Source: Streptomyces sp. H39-S7 (GTDB lineage Bacteria > Actinomycetota > Actinomycetes > Streptomycetales > Streptomycetaceae). Taken from it: a stretch of 64,000 nt of DNA. The notes below the pieces were generated by a model. It had not been told where the DNA came from, searched no databases, and saw only the letters and a list, made by a program, of their open reading frames with translations. Location of the stretch: the NCBI RefSeq assembly GCF_027158205.1, contig NZ_JAPVLU010000025.1, positions 71,685-135,684 on the forward strand, read 5' to 3'. The number at the start of each line of letters is the position of its first letter. Position 1 is the stretch's first letter. Of this stretch, positions 61,006-64,000 are shown in pieces. The translations under genes and the position numbers were made by a program.

Positions 61006-62385
61006 TTACGGCGCCGGCCGGTCGTTCCGGCCCTGCTCAGCGAAGCCCTGGTCGATCAACTCGTTCATCCGGTCCTCCTCGCCGTCCAGCACCTTCGCGT
61101 AGTACCGCTGGAGCACGGCGATGCTCTGCCCCGCCCGCCGGGCGGTCTCCGCCAGGCTCACCCCGGAGCGCAGCCAGAACGACACACAGGCGTGCCGCAG
61201 GTCGTACGGGATAAACGCGAGCGGGGACGCCACCTGAGCTGGTGTGAGTGCCTTCCGCCGTGCTTCCTTCCACACCGCGCCGTACTCCTGCGACCGAACG
61301 GGGCCGTTCCGGACGGCGCGGAACAACCGGCCGTCATCATCGGTCCCGAACTGCTCGATGTGATCGCGCAACAGCGTCACGAGCACCGGAGGAATCGGTA
61401 CGCGCCGCACGGTCCGCCGGGCCCGGTGCTTGAGCCCCCGTTCCTCGTAGGGCTTCCCGTCGTCTGTCCACCCTGAGCCAACCTGTGGACGGGCCCCAGA
61501 AAGCTCCACGCGGCCCCATCCCGTCTCGGGAAGCGTGCACTGAGCCTTGCTGAGCACGGAGACTTCCTCCGGCCGCATGGCGGCGTAGTACATGCAGCCG
61601 AAGAACGCTTCCAGGTGCTCCCCGCGAGTCCCCTGCTCCCGGACGGCTTTGAGGAGCGCGGCGGCTTGAGAGGGAGTTGCGACGCTCCGTTCGTCCAGTT
61701 CTTCTACGGCCTTGGGCATCTCCCAATGGACACGGCTCAGAGGATTGCTGGGCAGCAACTCCTTCTCCACAGCGAGGCGCAAACAGTTGCTCAGCACCGC
61801 CCGCCGTCGCCGGACGGTGTTTGGCGCGGCAGGCTTCCCGTCTTTCTTTCGCGCCAGCTCATCGAGCACCGCGCGCATCTTCTGTGCGCTGTCGAGGTCG
61901 ATGACGGCCGGCGCGTTCTTCTCCAGCCAGGCCAGGGCCTGAGCTTCGGCATCGGGCGGTGTGGCATCGTGCCGACCGGCGTTGAATGCCCACTGGTAGA
62001 GAGCACGTCGCAGCAGTTCGGGGTCCGGGCGCCCCTTGCCGTTCGGGCAGAGCGCGAGGGTCGCAATGGTCAGGCTCTCGGCGATACTCGCCCGGTGCTT
62101 CGCCGCAGCCGTGGGCCACTTCATGGCCACGTGATCACGGGCGTGCGTGTACCAAGACGTGCGGTTGAGCAGGCGAAGTTCAGAGACGGGAAGCCCCGTC
62201 TCGACGTCGAATGCCTCCCCGCTGGTGGTCGCGGTCACCAATTGGGCCCGACGGGCGTCCGCCAGGGTCTTGGTCAGGAAGGGCGCCTGATGGACCTGGC
62301 CGCCGACCTTCCAGCGAAGTTGGAACGGGGCGCTCTTGCTTGCGCGGGAACGGATGCTCCACACGCGCACGTCATAGCTGTGCAT
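61006..62385 (-). CDS. int: tyrosine-type site-specific integrase
   Basis: A 459-residue phage-type recombinase for insertion at the tRNA-Ser 3' end. An N-terminal arm-binding part and a SAM-like core-binding domain (about 85-220) precede the catalytic domain. The latter has Arg271 (AAMRPEEVS), Arg397 in PYDLRHAC and the likely nucleophile Tyr429 (RYYAKVL). The usual His of the GHS motif is Gln420 (AGQS). ATG 62385 follows GGAGG at 5 bases; another ATG at 62397 overlaps that site. It points toward the tRNA and is preceded by the excisionase gene 61 bases upstream. Confidence 0.93.
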   Translation of the reverse strand: MHSYDVRVWSIRSRASKSAPFQLRWKVGGQVHQAPFLTKTLADARRAQLVTATTSGEAFDVETGLPVSELRLLNRTSWYTHARDHVAMKWPTAAAKHRASIAESLTIATLALCPNGKGRPDPELLRRALYQWAFNAGRHDATPPDAEAQALAWLEKNAPAVIDLDSAQKMRAVLDELARKKDGKPAAPNTVRRRRAVLSNCLRLAVEKELLPSNPLSRVHWEMPKAVEELDERSVATPSQAAALLKAVREQGTRGEHLEAFFGCMYYAAMRPEEVSVLSKAQCTLPETGWGRVELSGARPQVGSGWTDDGKPYEERGLKHRARRTVRRVPIPPVLVTLLRDHIEQFGTDDDGRLFRAVRNGPVRSQEYGAVWKEARRKALTPAQVASPLAFIPYDLRHACVSFWLRSGVSLAETARRAGQSIAVLQRYYAKVLDGEEDRMNELIDQGFAEQGRNDRPAP

Positions 62386-62446
62386 GCGTTCCTCCATGCC
62401 GAAGGGGCCCGCCGGATGGCAGGCCCCTTCGGATCGTTGCGACGAA

Positions 62447-62635
62447 TCAGGCGGCGTACTGCTCGCAGGACTCCAGCCACGAATCAAGGTCGTGGCGGCG
62501 TACCCGGAGCTGTCCGTTCGGGAGCTTGATGAGCCGCGGACCCTGCTTGCGGGCCCGCATCCGGTAGAAGGCGGCACGGCTCATGCCGATCTCTTCCAGC
62601 ACTTCGGGGAGCTTGAGCATCTGGGGGCGTGCCAT
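62447..62635 (-). CDS. xis: excisionase-like helix-turn-helix protein
   Basis: A 62-residue DNA-binding protein of the AlpA/MerR-like excisionase class: MLKLPEVLEEIGMSRAAFYR forms the helix-turn-helix, with RLIKLPNGQLRVRRHDLDSWL as the wing (written here as RLIKLPNG and LRVRRHDLDSWL). It would bend DNA at the att site and favour excision. ATG 62635 is preceded by AAGGAG. Its promoter must overlap the iteron palindrome that begins 60 bases upstream. Confidence 0.88.
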   Translation of the reverse strand: MARPQMLKLPEVLEEIGMSRAAFYRMRARKQGPRLIKLPNGQLRVRRHDLDSWLESCEQYAA

Positions 62636-62695
62636 GACTGCGACTCCTTCGCGAAGCAGCGAGGCGGGCGGTTGCCCTCCCCTTGTCTCCCAGGT

Positions 62696-62896
62696 CCGCT
62701 ACATCCGCTACGCCGCTACATTGCAGGTCAGCGGCATGATTTTTGTAGCGGACGGGTCTGATGTAGCGGCTACGCCCATTCGCGGGTGTGGGGACGTAGC
62801 CGCTACATCGGTCGTTGCCGCTACAGATTTAGGGCCTCTGACCTGGGCTGTAGCGGCGTAGCGGATGTAGCGGCCGTGGGGGAAGGGCAGTAGCGG
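62696..62896. repeat. nested palindrome of GTAGCGG iterons
   Basis: Eleven copies of GTAGCGG or its reverse CCGCTAC. Ten form five pairs in exact mirror symmetry about 62784/62785: 62696/62867, 62705/62858, 62713/62850, 62745/62818 and 62763/62800 (start positions). The outer arms 62696-62720 and 62849-62873 are perfect 25-base inverted repeats, and the inner arms 62760-62774 and 62795-62809 perfect 15-base ones. A CAGGTCAG/CTGACCTG pair also matches. Copies at 62850 onward lie in the DUF3631 coding region. A lone copy lies at 62890. Confidence 0.97.
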
Positions 62897-63993
62897 GTCC
62901 AGGCGTCTTCCAGGTCTGCGGCGAAGAAACCTTTGAGGATGCCGCCACCGGTGCGGATGTTGCGCGAGGCGACAGGGTCGTTGTCGGCGGTCATGTACTC
63001 GCCGAGCATTTTGGACAGGCGCCGGTTGTCGAGCGGCTTGCCGTTGAGGTCCGCCCAGGGGGCGTCATCGAGGGCGTTGAGCCGGTCGAGAATGGCGATG
63101 GTTGGCAGGCGATCAATGCCGATCAGGACGTGGTCCCGCAGATCGGTGAGCAGGCGGATACCGAGGCTGCCTTTGTCGTTGGCCTGTGAGGCTTTGACCA
63201 GGGTGACGCAGGCTTCGCGGGCCCGGGTGGGCCAGTCGCCGCCCGCGGCGTCCGCGACGGCCAGCAGTCCTTCCCATACGTCGGCGGGCCGGTCGCTGAC
63301 CCCGTCGGGCATCTCGGGCCAGGCCCCCATGACCCAGCCGCGCGCCTGTTCCGCCCAGTCGGCGAGGCGGTCGCGCAGCGCGTGACCTTCCTGCTCATGC
63401 AGGCGGGCGCGGAACGGCTCGACCGTCTCGTTCCTGGCCCGCCGTCGCATGCGGATGATGACCGAGCGGGTCAGGATCGTGTCCGGCAACGAGCCGAGAC
63501 CGGCCACGGCGACGGCGGTGTAGGACGGGAACGGCGTGACGGTCTGACTGTCGCCCACGCACCGGTAGGTGACTCCGGTCCGGCGGTGCCCTGCGTTGAG
63601 GAAGCCCCGCAGTTCCTCGTTGTCTCCGGCTTTGGGCCCGAAGACGGTGTCGATCTCGTCGAACAGGATGGTGGGCCGCCCGTCCGGTCCGGACACCGCC
63701 CGGAACAGGGCGGCTGCGGAGGCGTTCACCGCGACCATGGGTCGCGGCACGAGTGTTTCGACGATCTCCAGCGCTCGGGACTTCCCGGACCCCGGTTCCG
63801 GGGAGAGGAACGCGAGGCGGGGTGTGGAGTCGAAGCAGTCGAGCAGGTGGGTGTGCGCGTCCCAGAGGGCGACGGCGACGTAGGCGGCTTGGCTCGGGAA
63901 GATGTTGAAGCGCCTGTGGAAAGCTTCCACCTCGTTGAGGAGGCTCGCGCCGTCGATCGGGCCAGGGGTCTGCTGTGTGCTGCTGGTGGTCAT
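62821..63993 (-). CDS. DUF3631 AAA-type ATPase of the integrative element
   Basis: A 390-residue ATPase with the DUF3631 domain. Walker A is SPEPGSGKS (residues 64-72) and Walker B ILFDEIDTVF (about 109-118). Later motifs are GFLNAGHRRTGVTYRCVG and LTRSVIIRMRRRA, the latter with arginine-finger-like residues. In actinomycete elements such proteins sit beside primase/polymerase genes and probably help replication. Its final ~20 residues (ATSATPLQ) are encoded by the iteron palindrome, so protein end and repeat sequence constrain each other. ATG 63993 is close to the window edge. Confidence 0.88.
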   Translation of the reverse strand: MTTSSTQQTPGPIDGASLLNEVEAFHRRFNIFPSQAAYVAVALWDAHTHLLDCFDSTPRLAFLSPEPGSGKSRALEIVETLVPRPMVAVNASAAALFRAVSGPDGRPTILFDEIDTVFGPKAGDNEELRGFLNAGHRRTGVTYRCVGDSQTVTPFPSYTAVAVAGLGSLPDTILTRSVIIRMRRRARNETVEPFRARLHEQEGHALRDRLADWAEQARGWVMGAWPEMPDGVSDRPADVWEGLLAVADAAGGDWPTRAREACVTLVKASQANDKGSLGIRLLTDLRDHVLIGIDRLPTIAILDRLNALDDAPWADLNGKPLDNRRLSKMLGEYMTADNDPVASRNIRTGGGILKGFFAADLEDAWTRYCPSPTAATSATPLQPRSEALNL

Positions 63994-64000
63994 GCGGCGT

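Larger units (their letters stand above)
60871..64000. mobile_element. left part of a tRNA-Ser-integrated element (AICE-like)
   Basis: Directly downstream of the tRNA are a tyrosine integrase, an excisionase-like gene, an iteron palindrome and a DUF3631 ATPase, all leftward. This is the order seen in actinomycete integrative and conjugative elements or prophage-like plasmids. The right end and the second att copy are outside the window, so the type cannot be fixed. Confidence 0.82.

Noticed and set aside
62696..62896. Iteron region considered as a CRISPR array or transposon end
   Set aside because: Repeats are 7 bp, in both orientations with exact dyad symmetry, and no transposase is adjacent.

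Overview
The window is a high-GC actinobacterial chromosome segment and almost certainly comes from a Streptomyces or close relative. Coding regions use nearly only G or C at third positions, many genes start with GTG, and families typical of the genus are present: a fused CydDC, the DyP/CopCD/PCuAC/Sco/YcnI copper cluster, DUF5926, several RsbW-like ATPases, an RsbU-like phosphatase and an HtrA protease with a Pro/Gln-rich N-terminus. The gene order resembles, from memory and unverified, the conserved core near the replication origin of Streptomyces coelicolor. A ParB-site (parS) match and a cluster of DnaA boxes seen in the sequence fit that position.

Layout. 1-6.2 kb: a YibE/F membrane protein, then thiC behind a TPP riboswitch. 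The 3' end of thiC looks replaced: its last ~45 codons have foreign base composition, and a second, diverged copy of the thiC tail lies 2.6 kb downstream in front of a strong terminator. Two unfamiliar genes lie between the two copies. 6.2-13.2 kb: an amino-acid permease, hypothetical genes, a metallophosphoesterase and a LacI regulator. 13.5-22.7 kb: hisC, then cydA-cydB-cydCD (cytochrome bd oxidase and its assembly transporter) behind a Rex-type operator, followed by a DosS-like sensor kinase that keeps the residue matching the DosS heme ligand. 22.8-28.2 kb: a leftward cluster of HAD phosphatase, MerR regulator, PF10118 protein, an EphD-like hydrolase/reductase fusion and an M24 peptidase-like protein. 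28.5-32.1 kb: a four-gene operon of two ABC ATPase/permease pairs.

32.2-39.2 kb: an MFS exporter with a GntR regulator, a YceI protein behind a clear promoter with palindromic sites, a membrane protein, a MocR regulator, a HAD phosphatase and serS. 39.2-39.8 kb: a gene-free gap with at least six DnaA-box-like sequences. 39.8-46.7 kb: pheA and the copper-trafficking cluster ycnI-sco-PCuAC-copCD-dtpA, most of it translationally coupled. 46.9-60.6 kb: signalling and housekeeping genes (two RsbW-like ATPases, an ArsR-like regulator, pepP, a degenerate RsbU-type phosphatase, a primase-like protein, DUF5926, a glycerophosphodiesterase, HtrA, and a NarL/kinase pair).

60.8 kb to the end: a tRNA-Ser(UGA) gene followed by the left end of an integrative element: tyrosine integrase, excisionase-like protein and a DUF3631 ATPase. 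Between the last two lies a compound palindrome: ten copies of the heptamer GTAGCGG placed in exact mirror symmetry about one axis (62784/62785), with perfect 25-bp outer arms and 15-bp inner arms. It is the most unusual structure in the window and a candidate replication origin or master operator for the element. The rest of the element lies beyond the window.
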